The translations under genes were made by a program, and so were the position numbers. From the NCBI GenBank assembly GCA_017848055.1, contig JAGALZ010000043.1:1-34823 (forward strand): a stretch of 34,823 nt of DNA, given 5' to 3'. Of the stretch, positions 1 to 8,109 are shown piece after piece; positions within the stretch are counted from its first letter, which is position 1, and the number at the start of each line of letters is the position of its first letter. This stretch comes from Oscillospiraceae bacterium. GTDB lineage: Bacteria; Bacillota; Clostridia; Oscillospirales; Ruminococcaceae. A model generated the notes under the pieces. That model made no database searches. It was given only the letters and a program-made list of their open reading frames with translations, and was not told the DNA's origin.

Positions 1-73
1 ATGTTACACCTTGTTCCTTGAGTGATAGTATTTCTTTTTCGTACTGCTTTAGGTGTCCGTACCTTTTAGACAT
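1..73 (-). CDS. IS3-type transposase OrfA, N-terminal fragment (runs off the window)
   Basis: Only the first 24 codons are present. The start is ATG at 73 on the minus strand, with an AGGAGGG ribosome binding site just upstream. The peptide begins MSKRYGHLKQYEKEILSLKE, the kind of N-terminus seen in short helix-turn-helix OrfA proteins of IS3-family elements in Clostridia. In those elements OrfA binds the inverted repeats and is fused to the DDE domain of OrfB by frameshifting. The hairpin and promoter at 80-116 and the possible element end near 154 support an insertion sequence. The family call rests on recollection of similar N-termini and a very short sequence, so it is tentative. Confidence 0.55.
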   Translation of the reverse strand, partial: MSKRYGHLKQYEKEILSLKEQGVT

Positions 74-79
74 AAAAAT

Positions 80-116
80 CCCTCCTATGGTTTTCTTTTA
101 TTATACCATAGGAGGG
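80..116 (-). promoter_or_regulatory. Promoter inside a hairpin that can mask the transposase ribosome binding site
   Basis: An 11-bp perfect inverted repeat (arms 80-90 and 106-116) flanks a loop that holds TATAAT on the minus strand (100-105), preceded by TGG as an extended -10. The 3' arm contains the AGGAGGG that serves the ATG at 73. A transcript started from this -10 begins in the loop and lacks the 5' arm, so its ribosome binding site is free. Read-through RNA from outside would contain both arms and could hide the site. Confidence 0.5.
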
Positions 117-130
117 GACTTTTTTCTATT

Positions 131-154
131 GTCCGTTTTTACTGGACCTGTGCA
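131..154 (-). mobile_element. Probable terminal end of the IS3-like element
   Basis: Read on the minus strand from 154, the sequence starts TGCACAGGTCCAGTAAAAAC and continues with GGACA. It holds a small GTCC/GGAC inverted repeat. IS3-family ends commonly begin 5'-TG. Directly beyond 154 the sequence switches to the dispersed repeat (155-198), which makes 154/155 a likely insertion boundary. The other element end is outside the window, so the inverted repeat cannot be compared. Confidence 0.35.
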
Positions 155-198
155 GGGGGGGCGGGGGAGAAACTTTCTTCAGAAAGGTTTCACCCGAC
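155..198 (+). repeat. Truncated copy of the ~210-bp dispersed repeat (third hairpin only)
   Basis: The segment matches the last ~45 bp of the full copies at 15299-15509 and 18091-18299: a G-run, then AAACTTTCTTCAGAAAGGTTT, with the closing C-run degenerated to CACCCG. The left ~165 bp are missing and are replaced by the IS-like end. It lies just downstream of the ROK regulator gene. Confidence 0.7.
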
Positions 199-261
199 GG
201 ATACATATAAGCCTATAAGAATACAACTTTCAAGTCCGTATCCCTTTTGATTTTACGGTTA

Positions 262-1506
262 TTACTGATTCCTTGTAACAAAGCCACCCTTATTGAAGAA
301 CAGCTCTCTTATTGCAAGCGCACAGCCTGACAAGAATCTCTGCTTATCGTCAATAATGCTGAGTGAAATCTTTTCTGCAACAGTCTTACCTGCGATTCTT
401 TCAACTGACTCCTTGAAGTAGTCGCTTACGGCAGGGTCCTGGGCAAGTTCGAAATTATCAAGCACCAGCTTCTGTGGGTTTGTTGTAAAGTAGAGGTTAT
501 TGAGAAGCACAGCTGTAAAGTCGAGTGCCTTCTTTATTACTTCAACTGTTCCCTTATCTCCCTTTTTGAAGGACTCGGATATATTATTAAGACAGATTCT
601 TGTGGAATCGCCGCCGAGCACCTTATAAAGATACGGGGTATTCTCCTCTGAGAACACTGCTGTCACCTTCTTGATAAGTGCAGAAGGTGAAATCTCAGAC
701 TTGCAGCAGCCTCTTCTGCCGCAGTCATGCAGCTCTATAGAGGATGGGTTTAAAATAATTCTGTCTACGAAGTCTGTTCTGTTATCGTAGGAAACGATAG
801 GGTCATTGAGATTTGTAACGACAAAGTGCATTGAATTGCCGTACTGCAGGAATGCGATATTCTGACGCTTTGAATCCTTCACCTTTGTAAAGTCGATATT
901 TGCCATAGCAAGTCCCTTTACAGAGTTGTCGATGACAACAGGAAGGTCAGTTGCCTGCTTGAATATGTTTCTGATATTTGTATAGTCAGGAACACCGTTT
1001 TCTACTGCAACGCCAACCTTAGAGTACATTCCCGGATATATTCCGAGTCCGACACCGAGGAGCTGACTATGCTCTATACAATTATCATTGAGGATATCTC
1101 TTACTGACTTCTTGATAAAGCTCATTATCTCCTCAATTGTAGAATCATCCGAAATTGTAAGATTCCTCTTATCAAGAGCAGCACCTGCCAAAGTTGCAAG
1201 ACCGACACTTACAAGTCCGTCCTCGACAGTTATACCAACGGTGAACTTGAAGTTATGGTTTATATCAATCAGAATCTTCTTTCTTCCTCTTGGAGTTTTT
1301 TCCGCAACATGCTTATACTCGCCGAGCTCTACGATAATACCCTGCTCAATCATCTCATTTGTGATAATAGTTACTGCGGCTCTTGTAAGCTCAAGTGCTC
1401 CTGCAATATCAATTCTCGATGTAGGGCCACGCTGTTTTAAAATCTTTAAAACATGCATACGGTTCTGTCTTTTCAGGTCAAGCTTGCTTATTCCGTGCTG
1501 TTCCAT
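262..1506 (-). CDS. ROK-family transcriptional regulator (NagC/XylR-like)
   Basis: This is a 414-residue sugar-responsive repressor type. Residues ~12-62 form a winged helix-turn-helix resembling MarR (NRMHVLKILKQRGPTSR onward). Residues ~85-400 form the ROK fold. The ROK zinc motif is recognisable as DCGRRGCCKSE with C262, C267 and C268. The usual N-terminal sugar-kinase glycine motif is replaced by FTVGITVEDG, so it is probably a sensor and not a kinase. Start ATG 1506 has GGAGG at a good distance. No sugar operon is adjacent: the downstream side is repeat and insertion sequence, and the upstream side is the nitrogenase-like operon. The target is therefore unknown, possibly itself or a distant sugar locus. 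Confidence 0.85.
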   Translation of the reverse strand: MEQHGISKLDLKRQNRMHVLKILKQRGPTSRIDIAGALELTRAAVTIITNEMIEQGIIVELGEYKHVAEKTPRGRKKILIDINHNFKFTVGITVEDGLVSVGLATLAGAALDKRNLTISDDSTIEEIMSFIKKSVRDILNDNCIEHSQLLGVGLGIYPGMYSKVGVAVENGVPDYTNIRNIFKQATDLPVVIDNSVKGLAMANIDFTKVKDSKRQNIAFLQYGNSMHFVVTNLNDPIVSYDNRTDFVDRIILNPSSIELHDCGRRGCCKSEISPSALIKKVTAVFSEENTPYLYKVLGGDSTRICLNNISESFKKGDKGTVEVIKKALDFTAVLLNNLYFTTNPQKLVLDNFELAQDPAVSDYFKESVERIAGKTVAEKISLSIIDDKQRFLSGCALAIRELFFNKGGFVTRNQ

Positions 1507-1531
1507 TTACGTCCTCCAAAATTTTGTAAAA

Positions 1532-1540
1532 ATTATAACA
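1532..1540 (-). promoter_or_regulatory. Extended -10 promoter of the ROK gene
   Basis: The minus strand reads TGTTATAAT, a consensus -10 with the extended TG, about 26 bp before the ATG. No convincing -35 box is visible. The region 1560-1632 has repeated GTTAAC/TTAACAG-like words that could be operator half-sites. Confidence 0.5.
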
Positions 1541-1652
1541 TGTAAGATAATTATATATGACGGTTGTTAACTGCAAATTAAATTTGTGTTAAAATTTTTC
1601 GCATTTACAGTTTATTAACAGTTGTTGAAACAAAATCTTTAGTACGATGAAG

Positions 1653-2768
1653 TCACCACGCTGCGGCATCGGAATCAGGTGAGAAAATTCTTTCAGCCTG
1701 CTCTGAGGTAAGCTCGATTCCGAACACGTCCTTGTAGTAGCTGATTGTTTCTGCTGTTATATCGATATCGGAGAAAAGCTCGGGGTAGACACATTTTGCG
1801 GTCCAGAGGAGTGTAATCGGGGTATCAACGCCCGGGGTATAGCTTCTGTACATACCGAGCGGTGTTTTATATACACGCTTGTTCTGCACTGCAGAAATTC
1901 CGCTCCAGTCAAAACTTCCGAAGGTATTATTATAGAGGTCGTCGGGGTATGCGGAATTGAAATTGGTGATGAAGATGATTTCAGGGTTCCACTTATAAAT
2001 CTGCTCCATATTGACCTCGACACCGTTTGTTCCCTCAAGCTCACCGCTTACGTTCACACCGCCGACGAAGGTTGACCACCACTGTCCGAAGGAAGCGTTA
2101 CCCGGGACTGCGATTGCGGTTTCGCTGTACTGATAGAGGTAGAGGATTTTCATTTTCTGCTCGGTATCACGTGCAGATAGTCTTTCATTGATTAAAGCCT
2201 TTGCCTTGTCGCTTCTTTCACGGCAGAGCTTCGCTTTATCATTTTCCTCGAACATTTCGCCGAGCAGGTCAAGCCATTGATTGAGTGTTTCAGAGGCATC
2301 ATTCTCCCACTTTCTTGCTGAAATTGCAACGGCGGGGATACCTGCGCTCTCTATAGCTTCTCTTACTGCGGGGGTATCAGCGTTATAGAAAACGACATCG
2401 GGGTTCAAAGCGATTAGCTCCTCTACGTTTATGGTTGTGCCGTCGAAGAAGCCTGTTTCTGCCTTTAAAAGCGCGGGATAAAGCTCGCCGAGCAGGCTGT
2501 TTTCGGCGGCGCTCATACTCTGCGGAGCAATTCCGACAAGCTTATCGGCAGAGTCGAAAAATACTGAAATTACCGATGGGAGAGGAAGGATATTCGCAAC
2601 GGCGATTCGCTCGATATTCTTCTTGACGGTGACCTTTGCACCTGTATGGTCGGTAATGGTGATTGTTTCGGTGTTGCTGCTGTCCTTGCTACTGTCATTA
2701 CCTGCACAGCTGCAGAGCATTGTAATGCAGAGCATAGCTGAGATAAAAACTGCAAAAATTCTTTTCAT
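1653..2768 (-). CDS. Periplasmic-binding lipoprotein of a FecCD-type ABC importer
   Basis: This 371-residue lipoprotein has a signal peptide ending in LCSC (lipobox cysteine about residue 20), then a Ser/Asp linker. The binding fold has the class III pattern ITDHTGAKVTVKKNIERIAV, with later markers ELIALNPDVVFYN, WNPEIIFI and VYKTPLGMYR. This family captures ferric siderophores, cobalamin, heme, or molybdate/tungstate outside the membrane for a FecCD permease. It is the last gene of the operon, 16 bp after the second nitrogenase-like subunit, and presumably serves the permease at 7093-8109 and ATPase at 6032-7096. The ligand cannot be told from sequence; a metal chelate, oxyanion or tetrapyrrole is possible. 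An AAGAAGGGAAG ribosome binding site supports ATG 2768. Confidence 0.85.
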   Translation of the reverse strand: MKRIFAVFISAMLCITMLCSCAGNDSSKDSSNTETITITDHTGAKVTVKKNIERIAVANILPLPSVISVFFDSADKLVGIAPQSMSAAENSLLGELYPALLKAETGFFDGTTINVEELIALNPDVVFYNADTPAVREAIESAGIPAVAISARKWENDASETLNQWLDLLGEMFEENDKAKLCRERSDKAKALINERLSARDTEQKMKILYLYQYSETAIAVPGNASFGQWWSTFVGGVNVSGELEGTNGVEVNMEQIYKWNPEIIFITNFNSAYPDDLYNNTFGSFDWSGISAVQNKRVYKTPLGMYRSYTPGVDTPITLLWTAKCVYPELFSDIDITAETISYYKDVFGIELTSEQAERIFSPDSDAAAW

Positions 2769-2784
2769 TTTGTTTCTTCCCTTC

Positions 2785-3933
2785 TTAAAGCTGTGAAGCT
2801 ATTATCTCTATACTTTCGGTGGTATCGGGGATATCGCTTCGGAAAATTCTTCCCGAAAATGCCTCGTGAGGCAGAGGCAGGAGCCTTGCACCCTTCGGCA
2901 GAATCGGCTGATAAAGCGGGTCTGCGATAACTACCATTGCATTACAAAGAAGCTCTGACAGCTCTTCTTCGTCACGGGCGATAGCGTCGCCGATACCAAA
3001 CTTCACTGAGCAGTTTTCGGTTGCACAGATAATTCTTGCACTTACGCCCTTTTCGAGTCTGAGGGCTGCTGATAGGCTTTTTGCATATATGCCCTCGCCT
3101 ATAATTACGATATCTGTGTTGCTGTTATCGGCATCGTCAATGCAGGTAAAGCGGTTTTCGCCGTCCTGAGCTGAGAGCTTTATGTCGTCGCAGATTCTAT
3201 CGGTGAGCATTTCTCCGCAGGGCCTTGCGACAACGTAAGGAATGCCGAATTTCTCCTGCATCTTCCTTGCAAGCTCCATACCGCAAAGCGACACGACAAG
3301 GTTAACGCTTGCACGGGTGGCATTTTTAATGCTGTCGAGAGTATCGCCCATTGCCCAGCAGGAGTTTACATTGACACCTCTTTTTATAAGTGCATTCTTC
3401 ATGCTTTCAACAGAGCCGTTTACCGAAAAATCAAGCGGTGTAACACCTAAGATATTGACGCAGAGGCTGTCGGACTTTTCTTTCTTTTCAGTACACAAGC
3501 CGTCAAAGAGTGCGCAGAATGCCTTTGAAGCACCCGAAATATATGTGTGCATTCCGTTTGTATCGATGCCGAAGGTTTTTATACCTGTTCTCTTTTCGAT
3601 GACAGATGCAACCGCTTTAAAATCCGTACCAATCATCATGGGTATCGGGCTTCCAGCTATTGCTATAAACTCGGGGTGAAGCTCGCTTGCGGCTGACACT
3701 ATATCGCCTATGAGCTTTTCATCGTCGCCCATAATAGCTTCCATCTCGGTAAGTCCTGAGATATAAACCATACTGTCAAAGTCGTACCATCTCGGCTCGT
3801 CGTGGGTGTTATAGGTTGAATTACAGCCTGATGCGTCGTGCATTATGACCATTCCGCCAAGCTCGAAAAGTGCGGACGGCACACCTGAAACGTCGGCTGT
3901 GTAGGTTGAAATTATCCTTGCTGTCTGTTTCAT
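2785..3933 (-). CDS. Nitrogenase component 1-like protein, NifK-type position (382 aa)
   Basis: Belongs to the nitrogenase molybdenum-iron protein/oxidoreductase component 1 superfamily, which includes NifDK/EN, ChlNB, BchYZ and CfbD. The N-terminal half has DASGCNSTYNTHDEPRW with C37, the only cysteine in the P-cluster-like region, then VYISGLTEMEAIMGDDEKLI and the Rossmann segment EFIAIAGSPIPMMIG. At 382 residues it is shorter than NifK (~520), like the dark-operative reductase subunits. ATG 3933 overlaps the TGA of the upstream subunit (ATGA), so the two are translationally coupled and likely form a heteromer. A longer GTG start at 3945 is possible but lies inside the neighbour. The substrate is unknown. 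Confidence 0.85.
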   Translation of the reverse strand: MKQTARIISTYTADVSGVPSALFELGGMVIMHDASGCNSTYNTHDEPRWYDFDSMVYISGLTEMEAIMGDDEKLIGDIVSAASELHPEFIAIAGSPIPMMIGTDFKAVASVIEKRTGIKTFGIDTNGMHTYISGASKAFCALFDGLCTEKKEKSDSLCVNILGVTPLDFSVNGSVESMKNALIKRGVNVNSCWAMGDTLDSIKNATRASVNLVVSLCGMELARKMQEKFGIPYVVARPCGEMLTDRICDDIKLSAQDGENRFTCIDDADNSNTDIVIIGEGIYAKSLSAALRLEKGVSARIICATENCSVKFGIGDAIARDEEELSELLCNAMVVIADPLYQPILPKGARLLPLPHEAFSGRIFRSDIPDTTESIEIIASQL

Positions 3934-5255
3934 TCGCAGCTGCACCCCATTCCTTTAATCTGTATAAGCTTTCTTGTATCCTTCTTTTCGACAAATGCCT
4001 GCTCCATAAGCGAGCACATCTCCACGATACCGCTAAAGCCGTACATACCGCCGCTTTCGACGATATTGACAAAATGCTCGGTGCCCGTAAAGTAAGCCGC
4101 CTTCTGACCGATTGCGAGGGTTTTGAAGGCTGTTACTCTGGGAAGGACTCTAAGCTTTGAATGCACGGTTGCGATAACATCAAGCTCGGGGTAATGCATT
4201 TTAAGGAAGTCAAAGTGCTTTTTCTCGTTCTGGGTAAAGCTGTCTGCATACACTGCCTTTACGTTAAAGCCGTTTTCGAGAAGGAGTCTTGCAAGCGAAA
4301 GCGGCGAGGTAACGGCTGTATAGTCGATGGTAATCGGTGTATCGCCGATAAGCTCTCTTGCGTTGGAGAGTGCGTTCTGTGCTTTTTTCTGCATTGCATC
4401 AAGGTCGGGAATTTCAGCGTCAAGCTCTTTGCACAGTGTTGTGAGCGACTGCTTTATATCCTCGGGATTAAAGCTTTGCATAAGCGAAATGTGCTTTTGG
4501 GAGAGTCTTTTCTGCAGCTCCTCGCCTGCCTTTACAGCGGCGGGGTTTGTTGTAATGTTAAGGAAGGCTTTTCCCATAGCCTTATACTGCTCATAGGTTT
4601 TTGTGTCATGGATTTCGGTAAGTGTAAAGCCTGCTTTTTCGCAGATTTCGTAAAGCTCGCTGTTTTTTGAAACGGCGATATTATTACCGATAATGTTTAC
4701 TGCTCTTTCGTCCTTTTCGCTCTGAGGGAGAAGGCTGTAGAGCTGTTTTCTCATAAGTGCGTCGGGTGTGATACCGCTTTTACGCATAATAGGGTTCATA
4801 TAGCAGTCGGTGAAATCAACATCGGGGTGTCTTTCACGGAGAGTGCGGTACACATCCGGCAGGTCACAGCCGATAAAGTGATGAATACAGCTTGTATACA
4901 AAAGCACCGCCTTCGGCTTTGGTGTGAGCTTTGAGAGGATATCGCTGACACCCTCGACGATAAGCTCTTCCATATCTCCGTCGAGTACATTCTGCTCTCT
5001 TATTTCCACGGTAGAAAATCTGTGTGACGCACCCATCTCGGCGGCTGTGAGGACTACACCTCTGAGGCAGCCTGACGCACAGACAAAAATCTCGTGCGCC
5101 TGGGGCATAAGCATTCCTGTGTGGACGATATTCCAGGTGCCTCTTGCCGAGCATCCGTATTCGAGCCCCGACTCAAACGGTGACGGGAATGAGGCATCAG
5201 ATATTTTAACTCTTGCGCCGCTGTCACTTACATCGGCACCGATTCTTTTAAACAT
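3930..5255 (-). CDS. Nitrogenase component 1-like protein, NifD-type position (441 aa)
   Basis: Partner subunit of the gene at 2785. Candidate cluster-ligand cysteines are C35 (EYGCSARGTWN), C59 and C63 (VCASGCLRG), and C123 and C130 (YTSCIHHFIGCD). The spacing resembles the three P-cluster cysteines of component 1 proteins, so an FeS cluster bridging to the single cysteine of the partner is plausible. The C-terminus ends MGCSCE, two extra cysteines. No FeMo-cofactor ligand pattern is recognisable, and no NifB, NifE or NifN is present in the window. This points to a nitrogenase-like reductase, not nitrogen fixation. The start ATG is preceded by AAGGAAAGG, 20 bp after the NifH-like gene. Confidence 0.85.
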   Translation of the reverse strand: MFKRIGADVSDSGARVKISDASFPSPFESGLEYGCSARGTWNIVHTGMLMPQAHEIFVCASGCLRGVVLTAAEMGASHRFSTVEIREQNVLDGDMEELIVEGVSDILSKLTPKPKAVLLYTSCIHHFIGCDLPDVYRTLRERHPDVDFTDCYMNPIMRKSGITPDALMRKQLYSLLPQSEKDERAVNIIGNNIAVSKNSELYEICEKAGFTLTEIHDTKTYEQYKAMGKAFLNITTNPAAVKAGEELQKRLSQKHISLMQSFNPEDIKQSLTTLCKELDAEIPDLDAMQKKAQNALSNARELIGDTPITIDYTAVTSPLSLARLLLENGFNVKAVYADSFTQNEKKHFDFLKMHYPELDVIATVHSKLRVLPRVTAFKTLAIGQKAAYFTGTEHFVNIVESGGMYGFSGIVEMCSLMEQAFVEKKDTRKLIQIKGMGCSCE

Positions 5256-5275
5256 AATGATATGATTTCCTTTCC

Positions 5276-6031
5276 TTAGAGTGAAAACTGCTCAAGCACT
5301 GCTTTGCAGAGTGCTCTGTAGGAGTTTGCCATATCGCTGTCGGGGAAGGCTTCGATTACTGTCTTTCCCATATCCTCGGCGGCGGTTACCATATCGCTTC
5401 GCTCCAAGGTTGCGACAATCTGAGAATTTATATCCCCGCAAAGCTCCTCTACCTTTTCAAGCTCATTTTTTACATTACGCTTATTGAGGATAATTCCGCC
5501 TAAGGTAGCATAGCCTCTGTCCTTGAAATTGTCTACTGCGACTGCGATATTTGCGGCGGCATGGATTGCCATATTCTCTCCGCTTGTGATAATGAACACC
5601 TTATCGGCGTAGCCTTCTCTCATAGGCATTGAAAATCCACCGCACACGACGTCGCCAAGCACGTCATATATAACGATATCGGGGTTGTATTTTTCGTATG
5701 CGCCCTTTTCCTTAAGCTTTTCGAGGGCTGCGATAATTCCTCTTCCTGCACAGCCCACTCCCGGTGTCGGGCCTCCTGCTTCTACGCAGACAACTCCGCC
5801 GAAGCCCTCGCAGGTCATATCCGAAAGCTCAAAGTCGTTCTTTCTTTCTCTTACGAGGTCGAGGACGGTGTTCAGTTTTACGTCCTTATGCAGGCTTTGT
5901 GTTGAATCTGCCTTCGGGTCACAGCCTATCTGCATTACCTTATAGCCCATTTCACTGAAGGCGGCTGACATATTTGAGACGGTTGTGGACTTGCCTATTC
6001 CGCCTTTTCCGTATACTGCAAGCTTTATCAT
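5276..6031 (-). CDS. NifH-like iron protein (nitrogenase reductase/BchL/CfbC family)
   Basis: This 251-residue protein is a homodimeric ATP-driven electron donor. The P-loop is GKGGIGKST at residues 8-16, followed by [11 protein letters not shown] (switch I). The two 4Fe-4S ligands are C94 (GVGCAGRG) and C130 (VVCGGF), as in NifH, and [13 protein letters not shown] is the switch II region. It is shorter than NifH (~290), lacking part of the C-terminal extension. It should deliver electrons to the two component 1-like proteins encoded directly downstream. It starts at ATG 6031, just after the TAA of the ABC ATPase, with GGAAGGAAG as ribosome binding site. True NifH is disfavoured by the missing cofactor genes. 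Confidence 0.9.
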   Translation of the reverse strand: MIKLAVYGKGGIGKSTTVSNMSAAFSEMGYKVMQIGCDPKADSTQSLHKDVKLNTVLDLVRERKNDFELSDMTCEGFGGVVCVEAGGPTPGVGCAGRGIIAALEKLKEKGAYEKYNPDIVIYDVLGDVVCGGFSMPMREGYADKVFIITSGENMAIHAAANIAVAVDNFKDRGYATLGGIILNKRNVKNELEKVEELCGDINSQIVATLERSDMVTAAEDMGKTVIEAFPDSDMANSYRALCKAVLEQFSL

Positions 6032-7096
6032 TTAAAAACTTCCTTCCTTTTTAGCGTATGTTGCCTTGACGCTCACTCCGTCAAGAGTACAAAGCCTTGT
6101 TACAAGCGACTCAATTTCGCTGTAGGGGGCTTTGAGTGTTACATTTATGATATTGACCTTATCCTTTCGGTAGGGCATACCCATTCTGCCTATCAGATAC
6201 TTTCCCGCTTCGTGGAGATAGTCATTGATAAGCTCACCCTTTGAATAATCGGATGCGATAATTGAGATTATTGCAAGACGCTCCTCGTCGGGTGAAATGG
6301 GGTCTTCCTCGTTGTCAGAGAGTCTGAGCGCTGTAATACTGCGAAGGGTGCTTTCCTTTGTTTCGACGCTTGCGATTACAGCTTTTACTCCGAATGCCTT
6401 TTCAATATTCTCCTCGGTCACTACCTTTGAGGTTTCGCCAAAGATATATCCGTCACGCTTTTTGAGAAGCAGAGCCTTATTTGAAAGGCGAAGTGCGTGC
6501 TCGGGGTAATGGGTATTGAAAATGCAGGTGACTCCTGATTTTGAGAGCTCCGAGAGGGTGTTTAGTACTATCAGCTGATTTTTGAAGTCGAGGTTTGACT
6601 CAGGCTCGTCGAGGACGATAACCTGGGGGTCTGACACTATTGCTCGACATATAAGCACCATCTGCAGCTCGCCGCCACTTATTTCGTTACAGCGTTTTTC
6701 CGCAAGGTGCGAAATTCCAAGCTCCGAGAGTCTTTGCATACAGATATCTATATCCTTCTGCTTTGGCTGGGAGAACATTGACAGGGTGCTTATTCTGCCG
6801 AGGAGCACGGTTTCGAGCACTGTTGCTGCTGAGGTAAAGCTTTTTGCCTGGGGAACATAGGAAACGACACTCCAGAGCTTTCTTGCAGAGATTGAGTTAA
6901 TATTTTCGCCGTCGAGCATACTCTCGCCCTTTGTCCATTTCAGAAAGCCGAGCATACAGCGTATGAGAGTTGTTTTGCCTGCACCATTTGGGCCCAGGAT
7001 TGCGATGAGATCGCCTTTTTCGGCGGTGAGGCTTATATTGTCGAGAATGGTATTCTTTCCGTAGCCGAAGGACGCATTTTTTATTTCAAGTATCAT
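6032..7096 (-). CDS. FecE-type ABC importer ATPase fused to a TM1266-like C-terminal domain
   Basis: A 354-residue fusion. Residues 1 to ~257 are an ABC ATPase: Walker A GPNGAGKTT near 35-43, Q-loop VPQAKS, signature EISGGELQ, Walker B VIVLDEP and switch histidine NTHYPEH. Residues ~267-354 match the small TM1266-type domain named iron-only hydrogenase system regulator: ERLAIISIIASDYS, YLIGRMGMPYRKDKVNIINV, LCTLDGVSVKATY. That domain resembles the separate protein at 8096-8371. ATG 7096 is chosen because GAGGAGG lies just upstream and it overlaps the permease stop (ATGA). The open frame continues 91 codons further upstream but only as shadow of the permease. It energises the permease and may sense metal or ligand through the added domain. 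Confidence 0.85.
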   Translation of the reverse strand: MILEIKNASFGYGKNTILDNISLTAEKGDLIAILGPNGAGKTTLIRCMLGFLKWTKGESMLDGENINSISARKLWSVVSYVPQAKSFTSAATVLETVLLGRISTLSMFSQPKQKDIDICMQRLSELGISHLAEKRCNEISGGELQMVLICRAIVSDPQVIVLDEPESNLDFKNQLIVLNTLSELSKSGVTCIFNTHYPEHALRLSNKALLLKKRDGYIFGETSKVVTEENIEKAFGVKAVIASVETKESTLRSITALRLSDNEEDPISPDEERLAIISIIASDYSKGELINDYLHEAGKYLIGRMGMPYRKDKVNIINVTLKAPYSEIESLVTRLCTLDGVSVKATYAKKEGSF

Positions 7097-8109
7097 ATTC
7101 TGAATCCTCCTCTTTTTCTCATAAGGACAATAAAGAACGGTGCGCCGATGATTGCAGTTAAAATTGAGATAGGGATTTCTGCGGCGGACACACTTCTTGC
7201 TATTGTATCTACCACAACCATAAACGCACTTCCGAGGCTTATTGAGGCGGGAAGCACGGCACGGTGGTTTGTACCGAATGCCATACGGCAGATATGCGGA
7301 ATGAGCAGTCCGACCCATCCTACCTGGCCGCACATTGAAACGCAGGATGCGGTAATCACGGTAGCACAAAGCACGGTTACTATTCTGAGTGCTTTGATAT
7401 TTACGCCCATAGATTTTGCTTCGTCGTCACTGAGTGGCAGGACATTGAGCTTCCAGCGGAGCAGGAACAGCACGAAAATACCTGCTATAATCGGTGGTGC
7501 ACCGAGGGCAAGAGAGTCATAGCCTGCACCCGAGAGGCTTCCCATAAGCCAATAGGTAATGGCGGGGAGCTGTGACTCGGTATCGGCTGTGAACTTTACG
7601 AGTGACACGAGGGAATTGAAAAGCGAGCCTATCATAATACCTGACAGCACGACCATACTGAGTGCTTTCCCTTTACCGGATGCGCAAAGCCATGTTACTG
7701 ACACGGCTACAATTCCGAGCACCAATGCAGTAAGCTGGACACCGACGAGCGAAAATCCCATAAGTATGGCGAGTGCGGCACCGAAGGATGTACCCGAAGC
7801 TACGCCCAAGGTATCGGGTGTAGCGAGTGGGTTTGCGAAGAGGCTCTGGAATGCGACACCTGCGGCGGAAAGTCCTGCACCTGCAAGCAGTGCCAGCAAA
7901 ACTCTTGGCAATCGGATATTCCACACTACTACCTCGAGCTGCTGAGAAACGCTTTCTCCGCCGAGCTTTGAAGCGACGGCTTTCACGATATCCGAGACGG
8001 GATAGCTTATTCTGCCGATTGAGAGTGCAACGACTGCGATTACAATTGGCAGCAGCACGAGGATTATTACGGCTACAGGGCTTAAATTTCCTGCTTTATT
8101 TTTCTTCAT
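7093..8109 (-). CDS. FecCD-family ABC importer permease
   Basis: This 338-residue integral membrane protein has about 10 predicted helices. The family pattern is clear: VVWNIRLPRVLLALLAGAGLSAAGVAFQSLFANPLATPDTLG near residues 62-103, and CGQVGWVGLLIPHICRMAFG with HRAVLPASISLGSAFMVVVDTIAR near the C-terminus. Only one permease gene is present, so it probably works as a homodimer, as BtuC does. Family members import iron-siderophores, cobalamin, heme and, in the MolBC branch, molybdate or tungstate. It overlaps both neighbours in the operon. It is the only importer permease beside the nitrogenase-like genes, which suggests that the imported ligand is the enzyme's substrate or cofactor precursor. 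Confidence 0.9.
   Translation of the reverse strand: MKKNKAGNLSPVAVIILVLLPIVIAVVALSIGRISYPVSDIVKAVASKLGGESVSQQLEVVVWNIRLPRVLLALLAGAGLSAAGVAFQSLFANPLATPDTLGVASGTSFGAALAILMGFSLVGVQLTALVLGIVAVSVTWLCASGKGKALSMVVLSGIMIGSLFNSLVSLVKFTADTESQLPAITYWLMGSLSGAGYDSLALGAPPIIAGIFVLFLLRWKLNVLPLSDDEAKSMGVNIKALRIVTVLCATVITASCVSMCGQVGWVGLLIPHICRMAFGTNHRAVLPASISLGSAFMVVVDTIARSVSAAEIPISILTAIIGAPFFIVLMRKRGGFRI

Noticed and set aside
4161..4670. Plus-strand open frame (169 codons) opposite the NifD-like gene
   Set aside because: Cysteine- and leucine-rich nonsense-type translation, antisense to a conserved gene.
2785..6031. Genuine nitrogen-fixation genes
   Set aside because: Component 1 subunits are short, no FeMo-cofactor ligands are recognised and no nifB/E/N is present; a nitrogenase-like reductase fits better.
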